Source: Ktedonobacterales bacterium
GTDB lineage: Bacteria; Chloroflexota; Ktedonobacteria; Ktedonobacterales; Ktedonobacteraceae
NCBI GenBank assembly: GCA_027451525.1
Contig: DAIDJF010000001.1
Coordinates: forward strand, 167,186-231,185
Direction: 5' to 3'
DNA length: 64,000 bases
Part shown: one piece after another, positions 16,949 through 26,107 of the stretch
Numbering within the stretch: position 1 is the stretch's first letter
Layout of the letters: every line of letters begins with the position of its first letter
The notes under the pieces: model-generated
The model's input: only the letters and a program-made list of their open reading frames with translations
Told to the model about the DNA's origin: nothing
Database searches by the model: none
Position numbers and translations under genes: made by a program

Positions 16949-19033
16949 ATGGCTCGTTCCCCAAAGACATCTCCCCAGCGGCAAGAAGGGGCTACTATTC
17001 AACTTGCATTTGATGATACAGAGACCTCGCGAGAAGAAATTGTGCATGTTAGCGAGATGCAACAAGAGATAAAAATGACAACAAAGCAGAAGAAGAGTGT
17101 AGAGTACTCTGCGGCAGATATTCAGGTATTGGAAGGTATTGCGGCTATTCGTCACCGCCCCGGCATGTATATTGGTTCTACCTCGACCTCTGGTCTGCTT
17201 CACCTGATCTGGGAGGCGTTAGATAATGCCGTTGATGAAGCGGTGGCAGGCTACGGTCGGCAGATTTGGGTGTCAGTGGAGCGCGATGGCTGGGTGACGG
17301 TACGGGATGAAGGGCGCGGGTTGCCTTTTGATTTGATGCTTTATCAAGGTGATTATATGCCAGCAGCGACCGTTATTCTAACGGTTCCCCATTCGGGTGG
17401 GAAATTTACAGATGGAGTGTATAAAACAGCTGGTGGGTTACATGGTGTTGGTTCAACGGTAATTAATGCGCTATCAGAAAAGCTAGAGCTAATTGTTTGG
17501 AAAAATGGGCAGCAATTTATGCAGACGTTTAGTCGTGGGGCGGCAATGCCGCACCAGATTACCGCCTGTGATCCAAAATTGCACGGAACACAGTTGCGCT
17601 GGTTATATGATCGTGCAGTTTTTGATACAGATGCATATTATGCTCTAGACGCGATAGAAAGCCGACTAAAAGCTGCAGCATATCTCAATCGCGGTGTCAC
17701 ATTTCATCTGCAAGCCTGGGATGAGGCGGCAGGAGAGCAAATGAGCCGCACATTTTATTCACGTGAAGGTTTGCCTGATTACGTGCGCGATTTAGCAGCT
17801 GGAACGAATACTCCATTATTCAAGCAAGTGATCGGTATTGCAAAAGAAAAAGATAGTGTGCAGGTGGAGGTTGCTTTACAGCCGACAGCAGGCTATAAAA
17901 TCATTTTGTATAGTTATGCAAACGCTGTTCGTACCCGTGATGGGGGTGTTCATGAAACTGGTTTTAAGGCTGCTTTAACGAAAGTGTTAAATGATAATGC
18001 ATTGAAAATGGGCATCATTAAGAACCGCGAAAAAGAGGGATTTAAGCCAGAAGTTATTCAGCAAGGATTGAATGTTGTTATATCTGTAAAATTGCCCAAT
18101 CCACAGTTCCAGGGACAGACAAAAGACCGTTTAAATAATGCGCCTGTTGAGGGGATTGTGCGCTCGATAGTGGATGAAGGTTTAAAAGATTGGTTTGAAA
18201 ATAATCAGGCGGCGGGCAAAGAGTGGCTAAAAAAAATCTTGCAGATGCAAAAGGCCCGCAACGAGGCGCAACTGGTCGAAGAATTGGCCCGTGCTGGCAC
18301 GAAGAAAAGTGGCGAACTCATTGATACAAGTTTGTCGAAGAAATTTCTACGTTGTAACACTGCAGATACCTCGCGTGCTGAACTGTTCATTGTCGAGGGT
18401 GACTCGGCTGGTGGGAGTGCTGGGCAGGGACGGTTCTCTGATTTTCAAGCCATCCTTAAACTCAAAGGCAAGCCGCTGAATGTTGCAAAGGCTGATCTTG
18501 TGCGTATCGTAGAGAACGAAGAGATTCGCACTATTATCAATGTGCTTGGCACTGGAACGCGCGATACCTTTGATATTACGCGCCTGAAATTTAGCCGCGT
18601 GATTATCGCAACTGATGCTGATGTTGATGGGTTACATATTCAATGCCTGCTATTGACCTTATTTCATCAAGAATTTAGCGAGTTGATTGAGCATGGACAT
18701 GTGTATATTGCTTGCCCACCACTCTACTCAGTGAAGTACAAAGGAAAAATTACCTGGCTGTTAGATGATGAGGAGCGGATTCAGTTTCTCTCAACGCATC
18801 CAGATGCGCAGGGGTTGGAGTTCAAGCGTTTCAAAGGGTTAGGCGAAATGAATCCCAAAGAATTGCGCGATACGACCTTTGATCCTGCGCGTCGCACGCT
18901 CAAACGTGTGACAATGGAAGATGGCGTACTAGCTGCCAAACTGGTGACTGAATTGATGGAAGATAAAAATGCTGAGATGCGCCGCACTTTTCTCGCAGAG
19001 CATGCGCGCAAAATCAAGGAGCTTGATATCTAG
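16949..19033 (+). CDS. parE: DNA topoisomerase IV subunit B (GyrB/ParE family ATPase)
   Basis: A 694-residue type IIA topoisomerase B subunit. It has the GHKL ATPase domain (EALDNAVDEAVAG, DEGRGLPFD, HSGGKF, GLHGVGSTVINALS), the transducer, and the TOPRIM domain with EGDSAGGSA and DADVDGLHI metal-binding Asp residues, ending with the KRFKGLGEMNP and DAxxRR-like blocks. It lacks the ~170-residue insert of many gyrase B proteins, and pairs with parC two bases downstream, so topoisomerase IV (decatenation) is likelier than gyrase. An extra ~45 residues precede the conserved YSAADIQVLEG start; a start at the Met near 17018 is possible. Confidence 0.9.
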   Translation: MARSPKTSPQRQEGATIQLAFDDTETSREEIVHVSEMQQEIKMTTKQKKSVEYSAADIQVLEGIAAIRHRPGMYIGSTSTSGLLHLIWEALDNAVDEAVAGYGRQIWVSVERDGWVTVRDEGRGLPFDLMLYQGDYMPAATVILTVPHSGGKFTDGVYKTAGGLHGVGSTVINALSEKLELIVWKNGQQFMQTFSRGAAMPHQITACDPKLHGTQLRWLYDRAVFDTDAYYALDAIESRLKAAAYLNRGVTFHLQAWDEAAGEQMSRTFYSREGLPDYVRDLAAGTNTPLFKQVIGIAKEKDSVQVEVALQPTAGYKIILYSYANAVRTRDGGVHETGFKAALTKVLNDNALKMGIIKNREKEGFKPEVIQQGLNVVISVKLPNPQFQGQTKDRLNNAPVEGIVRSIVDEGLKDWFENNQAAGKEWLKKILQMQKARNEAQLVEELARAGTKKSGELIDTSLSKKFLRCNTADTSRAELFIVEGDSAGGSAGQGRFSDFQAILKLKGKPLNVAKADLVRIVENEEIRTIINVLGTGTRDTFDITRLKFSRVIIATDADVDGLHIQCLLLTLFHQEFSELIEHGHVYIACPPLYSVKYKGKITWLLDDEERIQFLSTHPDAQGLEFKRFKGLGEMNPKELRDTTFDPARRTLKRVTMEDGVLAAKLVTELMEDKNAEMRRTFLAEHARKIKELDI

Positions 19034-19035
19034 CT

Positions 19036-21522
19036 ATGGCTCGTACAACAGATAGCGCGACATCCCCAGAGGCTGGGATGATTCGCGAAGAAGATTTTTC
19101 GGTGATCATCGCACGCGCTTTTGCTACCTATGGACTTTCGGTCGTGACTGATCGAGCTTTACCCGATGCGCGCGATGGTCTCAAACCAGTGCAACGGCGT
19201 ATTCTCGCGGGTATGCGCGAGGCTCGTTACCTATCCACACGTCCGACGGTGAAAAGTGCTGAGGTAGTTGGACTAATCCTGGGTAATTATCACCCACATG
19301 GCGACTCTTCGGTGTATGATGCGGCTGTGCGCATGGCCCAGCCATTTACGATGCGTTATCCATTGATTGAGGGTCAGGGGAATATGGGGAGCGAGGATGG
19401 TGATGCTCCCGCCGCGTATCGCTATACCGAGATGCGCCTTTCGCCGTTGGCAGAGGCATTGATGGCAGATATGGAGAGCGAAACCGTTTCTCTCCATCCC
19501 ACCTACAAGCAAGACCCAAAGGTCGTTGAGCCAGATTACTTGCCTGGGCGTATTCCGCCATTAGTTAACCCCTCGAGCGGTATCGCTGTTGGCCTCTCGA
19601 CGAATATTCCACCGCATAATCTCGGTGAGGTTCTACGTGCCTGTATCGCGCTGCTGGATCGCCCAGAAATGACCATTGAGCAATTAATGGGCTATATTCA
19701 GGGGCCAGACTTCTCGCAAGGTGGACGCATTATTGGTATTGAGGGCATCAAAGACTATTTTACTACTGGCAAGGGGCGTATTATTGTGCGCGCCGAGGTG
19801 CGCCTGGAAGAGACGCCGCGCAGCCGTTCACTGGTAGTTACGCAAATTCCTCCCATTGGTCGTGATAAGGTGAAAGCCTCAATCGTCAAAGCTATCAATG
19901 CACGCAAGTTAGAAGGTCTGATGCCCGACGTGCGTGATGAGAGCGATACAGAAAAGGGAACGCGCATTGTGCTCGATCTGCGCAAAGATGCGGATGCGGC
20001 ACAGATGCTTTCGCAACTTTTCAACGAGACCGATTTGCAGGTTGCTCTCTCGTTTCAGATGGTATTTCTCTTTGGTGAACCGATGCAGGCGGCGCGTCAA
20101 CCGAAGCAGACAGGTATTCTTCCCCTCTTGAATTATTGGAATGCGCATCAATTGGATGTGCTGACGCGCCGTTCGCAGTTTGAATTGCGTAAAGCCAGCG
20201 AACGGCTTCATATAGTCGAAGGTCTGATTACGGGTGCTGCTCATGCCGACCAGATTGTCAAAATATTCCAGCAAGCCGAGGACCGTGCGGCAGCCCGTAA
20301 AGAAATTGAACGCACCTATGCACTTACGCCGATTCAGTCGGATGTGATTGCCTCGATGACGCTGGCTCAGGTTACACGACTGGATGCAGGTAAATACGCG
20401 CGCGAGCGTGACGAACTACAGGGGCGTATCAGCGAGTTAGAACAGTTACTTGCCAGTCGCAAAGCTCTGGTAGCCTTGTTAAAAAAAGAGATGCAGCAGA
20501 CAATGCGCCAATTTGCTGATGAGCGGCGGACGGTCATTGATGTGGAGGGAGTGGCTCATGCGCCAATTACATCGGTTGCGCGCTTGCATGAGCGTGAGCC
20601 GCTGACGATTGCCTGGACGCGCTCCGGCATGCTGAAGGCACTTCCAGCGGATGCATTTACACCGAAAGGCAAGCAAAACACGAAGCTGTATAGTCCGGTG
20701 CGTGGAGATGAGCACTTGCGCCAGATCATCGCGAGTACATCACAGGACTACCTGTTGTGTATTGCCTCAACGGGGCGCGTGTTTCAGCTTGCAACGCATC
20801 GTATTCCTATGGGAACGCGCTCCTCAAAGGGCGAAGCGATACAAAAATTGCTAGAACTTGCTGCGCAGGAAGAGATTGTGGCGATTTTGCCGATAACTTC
20901 CTATGAAGAGACGAGCTATGTAGCGATGTTTAGCATGTATGGTAAGGTCAAAAAATCGCCTGTGAGCGAGTACCGTACTGCTGATGTGGATGGTTTGCCG
21001 GATATGAAACTGGCTGAGGGGGATAGTGTTATCACTGCCTTGTTGGTTAGTGGGCAAGGCGAGTATCTGGTTACAACCGACACTGCGCAAACGCTACGTT
21101 TCAGTGATGAGACCGTACGAGCACAGGGCCGCGTTGGTCAGGGAGTTGCGGCAATCTCTTTGGGAGCAGGGGCAAAGGTGGTAAGTGTCTGTTATCAGGA
21201 TGACGCGCAAGCCTCATCGGCACCCGCCCAAGAGCTTCTTGTCGCCACAACTGATGGGATAATAAAACGGGTGAATCTGGCTGAATATCCGCAAAAAGGC
21301 CGCGCAACTGCAGGTGTGGTAACAAGCGAGCTTGTAGGGAAAGAGCGTGTGCTGCTGACGATGATTGTGAGCGCGGATGATCAGTTATTAATACAGGGAG
21401 ATATTGGCAAAGGCGAACAGGTGATAGTCCTTCACGCGCGTGATATCTCCTTGCTGCCACGTGCGAAAAAAGGCACCAGACTGTTTCATGGACCTGTGCA
21501 AGGTATTATGAAATTAGGCTAA
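19036..21522 (+). CDS. parC: DNA topoisomerase IV subunit A (GyrA/ParC family)
   Basis: An 828-residue A subunit: DGLKPVQRRIL, the active-site region GNYHPHGDSSVYDAAVRMAQ and AAYRYTEMRL with the DNA-linking Tyr, followed by a coiled coil (residues about 430-500) and a C-terminal beta-pinwheel of weakly repeated blades (TRSGMLKALPADAF, STGRVFQLATHRI, TTDGIIKRVNLAEY). The canonical gyrase-box QRRGGRG is not visible in the C-terminal domain, which favours topoisomerase IV over gyrase. GGAG at the very end of parE serves as RBS, giving tight coupling with the B subunit. Confidence 0.9.
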   Translation: MARTTDSATSPEAGMIREEDFSVIIARAFATYGLSVVTDRALPDARDGLKPVQRRILAGMREARYLSTRPTVKSAEVVGLILGNYHPHGDSSVYDAAVRMAQPFTMRYPLIEGQGNMGSEDGDAPAAYRYTEMRLSPLAEALMADMESETVSLHPTYKQDPKVVEPDYLPGRIPPLVNPSSGIAVGLSTNIPPHNLGEVLRACIALLDRPEMTIEQLMGYIQGPDFSQGGRIIGIEGIKDYFTTGKGRIIVRAEVRLEETPRSRSLVVTQIPPIGRDKVKASIVKAINARKLEGLMPDVRDESDTEKGTRIVLDLRKDADAAQMLSQLFNETDLQVALSFQMVFLFGEPMQAARQPKQTGILPLLNYWNAHQLDVLTRRSQFELRKASERLHIVEGLITGAAHADQIVKIFQQAEDRAAARKEIERTYALTPIQSDVIASMTLAQVTRLDAGKYARERDELQGRISELEQLLASRKALVALLKKEMQQTMRQFADERRTVIDVEGVAHAPITSVARLHEREPLTIAWTRSGMLKALPADAFTPKGKQNTKLYSPVRGDEHLRQIIASTSQDYLLCIASTGRVFQLATHRIPMGTRSSKGEAIQKLLELAAQEEIVAILPITSYEETSYVAMFSMYGKVKKSPVSEYRTADVDGLPDMKLAEGDSVITALLVSGQGEYLVTTDTAQTLRFSDETVRAQGRVGQGVAAISLGAGAKVVSVCYQDDAQASSAPAQELLVATTDGIIKRVNLAEYPQKGRATAGVVTSELVGKERVLLTMIVSADDQLLIQGDIGKGEQVIVLHARDISLLPRAKKGTRLFHGPVQGIMKLG

Positions 21523-21534
21523 GAGCGACGCTAT

Positions 21535-21580
21535 AAAGCACCAGTCAGAGAAAATAGAATTTTCTGGACTGGTGCTTTTC
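21535..21580. terminator. Terminator after parC
   Basis: AAAGCACCAGTC (21535-21546) pairs perfectly with GACTGGTGCTTT (21567-21578), with an inner AGAAAAT/ATTTTCT helix and a short T-run. It stands between parC and the convergent membrane-protein gene and can serve both. Confidence 0.85.
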
Positions 21581-21589
21581 GTGTTTGAG

Positions 21590-22105
21590 CTATTTGCTGC
21601 GGGCGAAGAGATAGATGATACCTAATGCGAGCAAGCCAAGCCCTGGGAACCAGAGCGAAAGGATGAATGGCGCAAAACCGGATGGGAAATAATGATAGGT
21701 GGGGCCATACTCGATGAGTCCCACAAAGAGAATAATGAGCGCGGGTGTAATGGGACCCTTGCTAACGTAGCCACGTCGGGCAGCGAAGGCGATTGCCAGA
21801 AGACTGAGACCGACAGCAAAAAACAATGTTCCATTCCCGTCAGGAATAAGCGGTTTAAATGCCAAAAAAATAGAGATGCCGATAAGTGTCAAGAGGATGC
21901 CCGCGATTAATAAGCGGTATGGATTGAGCAGAGAGGCAACCAGGATACCGGCACCAAACAGGAATAACCCCAGAGGGTAGGTGCGATAATCAGGATGGAG
22001 TAGCCATGCGCCAAGCAGGAAAATAATACCGAGTCCTACTAAAACGTAGGATTGGAGGTGCTTTCGGTCAGAAAAAGCTAACTGTGTAGAAAATGATTTT
22101 GCCAT
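21590..22105 (-). CDS. Small polytopic membrane protein
   Basis: A 171-residue protein with about six short hydrophobic segments (YVLVGLGIIFLLGAWLL, YPLGLFLFGAGILVASLL, LLIAGILLTLIGISIFLAF and others) separated by tiny loops, cytosolic N-terminus. No enzyme motif. GAGGAG precedes the ATG at 22105; an upstream in-frame start at 22135 is less likely. It follows the DinB gene by 35 bp and is probably co-transcribed with it. Function unknown. Confidence 0.7.
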   Translation of the reverse strand: MAKSFSTQLAFSDRKHLQSYVLVGLGIIFLLGAWLLHPDYRTYPLGLFLFGAGILVASLLNPYRLLIAGILLTLIGISIFLAFKPLIPDGNGTLFFAVGLSLLAIAFAARRGYVSKGPITPALIILFVGLIEYGPTYHYFPSGFAPFILSLWFPGLGLLALGIIYLFARSK

Positions 22106-22140
22106 TATACGCTCCTCGTCATGCCATATTACCATTCAAC

Positions 22141-22632
22141 TTATGCAGGTAACTGGTGTGTTAGCTGTTCAATCTGTTGAAGATGCAGCGTGCTATGCTC
22201 TAAATATACTAAAAACAGGTCATAGAGGCTTATGACACCACGCTCAGGATGTATGCTTGTGCGTTCCCATGCCTCATCTGGTAGAGAACGCAAAAGTTCT
22301 ACGCTTGATGCCCTAAGTGCTGTAAATAATGTAAGGGCAAGATCACGCCTCTGCCGCGTGTAGGAAAGCTGAGTTGCCCATGCCGCCTCGTCGTAGACTG
22401 CCAGCGTGGAACCAGGCTCAGCCAGCGTGCGACGGAACCGCCAAAAACCAACTGTTTCTGCATCGGCAATATGAATGATTACCTCATGAATGCTCCACTC
22501 GCCATTATCGGGTTGATGGTATATATGTTGTTCGCTTAGCTGCGCTAACAGCGTAGAAAACTGGCGTGGCGCATCCGCAAATGCGTTGAACTGTTCTTGA
22601 GATGGTTTGGTCATCGCTCTTTCTTGCTCCAT
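22141..22632 (-). CDS. DinB-family metal-dependent protein
   Basis: A 163-residue four-helix-bundle protein of the DinB/YfiT superfamily. The three metal-ligand histidines are visible: HEVIIHIADAE early and EHSTLHLQQIE at the end. These proteins are thiol-dependent transferases or hydrolases (bacillithiol/mycothiol type), often stress-linked; the substrate is unknown. The start may instead be the Met at 22614. First gene of a pair with the membrane protein. Confidence 0.82.
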   Translation of the reverse strand: MEQERAMTKPSQEQFNAFADAPRQFSTLLAQLSEQHIYHQPDNGEWSIHEVIIHIADAETVGFWRFRRTLAEPGSTLAVYDEAAWATQLSYTRQRRDLALTLFTALRASSVELLRSLPDEAWERTSIHPERGVISLYDLFLVYLEHSTLHLQQIEQLTHQLPA

Positions 22633-22686
22633 TCTTCGTAGATAGACACGTCATAGGGTGGTTATTTTTGCAAACAGGCAAAGAAA

Positions 22687-22727
22687 ACAACTGATGCAGG
22701 CACCTATGACGTGCTTGCATCAGTTGT
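22687..22727 (-). terminator. Terminator of the DUF4342 gene
   Basis: ACAACTGATGCA (22687-22698) and TGCATCAGTTGT (22716-22727) pair perfectly; an inner GCAC/GTGC extends the stem. On the minus strand TTTTCTTT follows, so it terminates DUF4342 transcription upstream of DinB. Confidence 0.85.
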
Positions 22728-22765
22728 ATCATAGCATGTTTTTTATTTGGTCTGATCGTATAGGA

Positions 22766-23071
22766 TTACTCGCCCGCGGGAGGAACATCGCTAGAACGCT
22801 CTGTGCGAACAACCTCTATTGAGCATTGGGCAATTAATGCGCCGATTGCTCCAATGGCAGCAAGCATAGGTGCAACTAAGACGCTAACGACGCCAACGGT
22901 CAAAGGAATTTCCATAATCGTATAGCCATCTTGCTTGATAATGATGCGTCGTACATTGCCTTCATGAATCAGCTCTTTGACCTTGCTCAACAACTGCTCA
23001 CCCACCACTTGTAGCTCTTCGTATGCTGGTCTCTGTTCCACATTAGAGGCGTTTGGATCTGTCTGTGTCAT
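22766..23071 (-). CDS. DUF4342 domain protein
   Basis: A 101-residue protein with the DUF4342 pattern: a helix (QLLSKVKELIHEGNVRRIII), a short beta hairpin (DGYTIMEIPLTVG) and a glycine/alanine-rich hydrophobic helix (SVLVAPMLAAIGAIGALIAQ) probably inserted in the membrane. AGGAG precedes the ATG at 23071, so the upstream in-frame start at 23116 is not used. Monocistronic between a terminator and a divergent promoter. No biochemical role is known to me. Confidence 0.8.
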   Translation of the reverse strand: MTQTDPNASNVEQRPAYEELQVVGEQLLSKVKELIHEGNVRRIIIKQDGYTIMEIPLTVGVVSVLVAPMLAAIGAIGALIAQCSIEVVRTERSSDVPPAGE

Positions 23072-23203
23072 GATAGTTTCTCCTTTTTGCGCTGTATTTA
23101 GATTTCCAATGTTCATTTGTATTGTTCCATTATTTATTACGAAGAGCCAATGAAAAGGTTAGATATTTTGCCTCTTTGGTGAATTGTGATGTTTTTGAGA
23201 GTT

Positions 23204-23233
23204 TTGGCATCGGTCGCTTGTAATGCGTACAAT
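23204..23233 (+). promoter_or_regulatory. Promoter of the EVE-domain gene
   Basis: TTGGCA (23204-23209), 18-bp spacer, TACAAT (23228-23233), about 45 bp before the start. Confidence 0.55.
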
Positions 23234-23278
23234 GGGAGTGAGTGGTCAACCACTTGAACAGAAACAGAGGGAAAATGT

Positions 23279-23680
23279 ATGAATTATTTTCTTGCTAAGA
23301 CGGACCCAGAAGCCTATTCGATTGAGCAATTTGAACGTGAGGGCACAACTATCTGGGATGGAGTACGAAACGCGCAAGCTGTGCGCGCTATTCAGCTGAT
23401 GCGCCCAGGTGATGAGGTTCTGATCTATCATAGTCAAGGTGAAGCGGCAATTGTTGGTCTGGCACACGTAATTTCTGAACCACGACCAGACCCCCAGGAC
23501 GCGAAAAGTTGGGTTGTCGAGATGGCGTTTGTACGTTGTTTCGCGCAACCAGTTACCTTGCGTGAGATTAAAGAGAGTCATCGTTTTGATGAGTGGAGTT
23601 TGGTGCGGCAGAGTCGTCTCTCGACGATGACCGTTCCTGAGTCATTTATTACCTGGCTACGAGAGAAAGACGTGTTCTAA
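23279..23680 (+). CDS. EVE (PUA-like) domain protein
   Basis: A 133-residue single-domain protein: MNYFLAKTDPEAYSIEQFE, TTIWDGVRNAQAVRAIQLMRPGDEVLIYHS and VVEMAFVRCF...PVTLREIK are the EVE/Thy28 signature. EVE domains are PUA-like and bind modified bases in nucleic acids; stand-alone bacterial members are of unknown role, though some are linked to restriction of modified DNA. No restriction partner lies nearby. RBS AGAGGG. Followed 37 bp later by a class IV aminotransferase. Confidence 0.9.
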   Translation: MNYFLAKTDPEAYSIEQFEREGTTIWDGVRNAQAVRAIQLMRPGDEVLIYHSQGEAAIVGLAHVISEPRPDPQDAKSWVVEMAFVRCFAQPVTLREIKESHRFDEWSLVRQSRLSTMTVPESFITWLREKDVF

Positions 23681-23717
23681 TGTAGCCAGTATTGTTCGCA
23701 ATGAGCAGGAGGACGTT

Positions 23718-24560
23718 ATGGATAATATAGCTTTATGGTATGTTGGTGGTCGTTGGGTACATCCCCACGAAGCCACGCTTTCGATCAATGATATTACCGT
23801 TTTGCGCGGCTACAGTGTATTTGAGTCACTTCGTACCTACAATAGACGCCCTTTTCATCTAAAAGAGCATCTGGATCGTCTCTCGCGTTCTGCGGAACTA
23901 ATTGATCTGGATGTGCCTTATACGCGTGATTTTGTGGCGGAGATCATTCACGAGGTCATTGAAAGAAATTTTTATGTGCATGCCTCTATTCGCATTCTGG
24001 TGACAGGCGGGGAGAGCGAAGACGGTATTCTCCCTTCAGGTAAACCAACGCTGGCCGTGTTGATTACCCCTCTTGGTGAGCGTGATATGGAGCGTTTTGC
24101 CAGAGGTAGCAAGCTGATCACCAGCCACTTGCAGCGCGTTTCACCAGAGGCCAAGACCGCCAATTATGTTGCGGCGGTGCGCTCGCTAAAGGAGGCAATG
24201 CGGCATGGAGCATCGGATGCGCTTTTTGTGAACGAACAGAAGCATGTATTGGAAGGAACGCGCAGTAACTTTTTTGTCTTTCGTGGCGATACGCTGATAA
24301 CGCCGCGTAATGGCGTGCTGATGGGTGTCACGCGCAATGTGGTGCTAGAGTTGGCGCAGGGGCGTTTTGCCATAGAGGAGCGACCGATTCTGTTGGAAGA
24401 ATTGATCTCTATTGACGAGGCGTTTATTACCTCATCGTCAAAAGAAATTACCCCTGTTGTGCAGATAGACGACATTGTAATTGGGGGCGGAAAACCAGGG
24501 AAATATACATATGAGCTAGAGCAGCGTTTTATTGCTATGGTTGAGCGTGGTGATTTCTGA
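23718..24560 (+). CDS. Class IV PLP-dependent aminotransferase (branched-chain / D-amino acid type)
   Basis: A 280-residue fold-type IV enzyme. Features: VHPHEATLSINDITVLRGYSVFE, RPFHLKEHLDRL, the PLP-lysine region EAKTANYVAAVRSLKEA, and the cofactor-phosphate block VLEGTRSNFFVF and GVLMGVTRNVVLEL. The family covers branched-chain aminotransferase, D-alanine aminotransferase and aminodeoxychorismate lyase; length and motifs allow either of the first two. AGGAGG precedes the start. Probably transcribed with the EVE gene. Confidence 0.85.
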   Translation: MDNIALWYVGGRWVHPHEATLSINDITVLRGYSVFESLRTYNRRPFHLKEHLDRLSRSAELIDLDVPYTRDFVAEIIHEVIERNFYVHASIRILVTGGESEDGILPSGKPTLAVLITPLGERDMERFARGSKLITSHLQRVSPEAKTANYVAAVRSLKEAMRHGASDALFVNEQKHVLEGTRSNFFVFRGDTLITPRNGVLMGVTRNVVLELAQGRFAIEERPILLEELISIDEAFITSSSKEITPVVQIDDIVIGGGKPGKYTYELEQRFIAMVERGDF

Positions 24561-24568
24561 GTTAAGGT

Positions 24569-24608
24569 GATGTGCATGAGAATATTGTCAAAATGGCTCA
24601 TGCACATC
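24569..24608. terminator. Hairpin between convergent aminotransferase genes
   Basis: GATGTGCATGAG (24569-24580) and CTCATGCACATC (24597-24608) form a perfect 12-bp stem with a 16-nt loop. No U-run. Positioned to serve both converging genes. Confidence 0.6.
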
Positions 24609-24633
24609 CCTCCCCTTATAAGGTCGAAGGAGT

Positions 24634-25983
24634 CTACGCGATAGCTGTAGGTGTTGGTTGTGCAACGCTACTCACGGCTTCATCGAGCGCGTTGAGTGCA
24701 TATTGCAGTTGTTCATCGGTAATGCAGAGTGGTACGAGGACACGAATCACGTTGTCGAACATGCCTGCGCGGATCAAGATCAGGCCGCGCTTGTGAGCGG
24801 CGGCGAGAATTTCACCGACTTTCTGGGCATCTGGCTCTTTCGTTGCTGGATCCTTCACCAGTTCCATTGCAATCATGCCACCAATCCCACGCACGTCACC
24901 GATAAACGAGAAGCGTTGCTGGAGTTGCGTGAATTTGTCCAGCACGGCCTGTCCAACACGGCGTGAAAGGGCCGCCTGATCTTCTTTTTCGTAGAGATCA
25001 AGGACAGCGAGAGCGGCGGCGCAGGCCACTGGATTGCCGCTATAGGTTCCACCAAGTGTTCCCGGTGGAGGGACATCCATGATGTCGGCACGTCCAATAA
25101 CGCCGCTGATCGGCATGCCAGCTCCCATTGATTTCGCAACAATCATCAGATCGGGAACGACGCCATCATGTTCGACTGCAAACATTTTTCCTGTGCGGCA
25201 AAAACCCGTTTGAATTTCGTCCGCAATAAAGAGGATGCCGTGTTTTGCGCATAGTGCTTGCAGATCACGCAAGAATCCCGGCGGGGAAACCATGAAACCA
25301 CCTTCGCCTTGAACAGGTTCGATAATAATGGCTGCTACCTGATCGGGAGCGACTTCACCGACAAACATGCGCTCAATCTCCTGTATGCAAGCCTGTGAAG
25401 CCTGTTCAGGCGTCATGTTCATGCGATAGGGATAAGGGAATGGCGCGCGATATACTTCTGGTGCATAGGGGCCAAAGCGATGTTTGTATGGCTTGACTTT
25501 AGCGGTCATGGTCATGGTCATTAGTGTACGACCATGATAGGCGTTGTCAAAGACAATGACGGCAGGACGGCCTGTCGCATAGCGCGCAATCTTGACTGCA
25601 TTCTCAACGGCTTCTGCGCCGCTATTGAAGAAAATGGCTTTTTTGGGAAAATCGCCGGGAGTTAGCTTAACGAGCCGCTCTGCCAGTTCAATGTATGGCT
25701 CATACATCATGACAGTGAAACAGGTATGGGTAAATTTTGCGGCCTGTTCAGCGATGGCTTGTGTGACTTCCGGGCGCGTATGCCCAATATTCATGGCTCC
25801 AATGCCACCTGCGAGATCAATGAAGCGATTTCCATCTACATCCTCAATGACTGCTCCGTCGGCTTTGGCCGCGAAGACGTTCATCGTGGCGGAAAGCCCG
25901 CGTGCCACAACCTGCTGACGGCGCGCAAGCAGATCGCGAGATTTCTCTCCTGGAATGCTTAGATGGGCAATTTGTTCAGACAT
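24634..25983 (-). CDS. gabT: 4-aminobutyrate aminotransferase-like class III aminotransferase
   Basis: A 449-residue fold-type I, class III PLP enzyme of usual length: FFNSGAEAVENAVKIAR (cofactor phosphate binding), AYHGRT, EPVQGEGGF, the class signature LFIADEIQTGFCRTGKMFA ... DLMIVAKSMGAGMPISGV with the PLP lysine, and GTYSGNPVACAAALA. Best fit is GABA transaminase (GABA plus 2-oxoglutarate to succinic semialdehyde plus glutamate); related omega-aminotransferases cannot be excluded. AGGAGG before the ATG. No succinate-semialdehyde dehydrogenase neighbour. Confidence 0.85.
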   Translation of the reverse strand: MSEQIAHLSIPGEKSRDLLARRQQVVARGLSATMNVFAAKADGAVIEDVDGNRFIDLAGGIGAMNIGHTRPEVTQAIAEQAAKFTHTCFTVMMYEPYIELAERLVKLTPGDFPKKAIFFNSGAEAVENAVKIARYATGRPAVIVFDNAYHGRTLMTMTMTAKVKPYKHRFGPYAPEVYRAPFPYPYRMNMTPEQASQACIQEIERMFVGEVAPDQVAAIIIEPVQGEGGFMVSPPGFLRDLQALCAKHGILFIADEIQTGFCRTGKMFAVEHDGVVPDLMIVAKSMGAGMPISGVIGRADIMDVPPPGTLGGTYSGNPVACAAALAVLDLYEKEDQAALSRRVGQAVLDKFTQLQQRFSFIGDVRGIGGMIAMELVKDPATKEPDAQKVGEILAAAHKRGLILIRAGMFDNVIRVLVPLCITDEQLQYALNALDEAVSSVAQPTPTAIA

Positions 25984-26024
25984 AGCAATGCCTCCTGCTT
26001 GGGAAGACGGTAAAACGGGTTAGA

Positions 26025-26052
26025 GGCGTGAAATGTGCAGTACTCTCACGCC
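26025..26052 (-). terminator. Hairpin after the PolX-N-domain gene
   Basis: GGCGTGA (26025-26031) pairs with TCACGCC (26046-26052), past the stop of the minus-strand gene ending at 26108 and before gabT. Short stem and distant T-run, so moderate support. Confidence 0.45.
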
Positions 26053-26107
26053 GCTTCTTTCCCTATTTTATCACATTTCCTGTACGCCTTCTCTGATAGC
26101 ACTCTCA

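Noticed and set aside
24572..25962. Several 70-110 codon plus-strand ORFs antisense to gabT
   Set aside because: They mirror codon bias of gabT, lack ribosome binding sites and show no family features.
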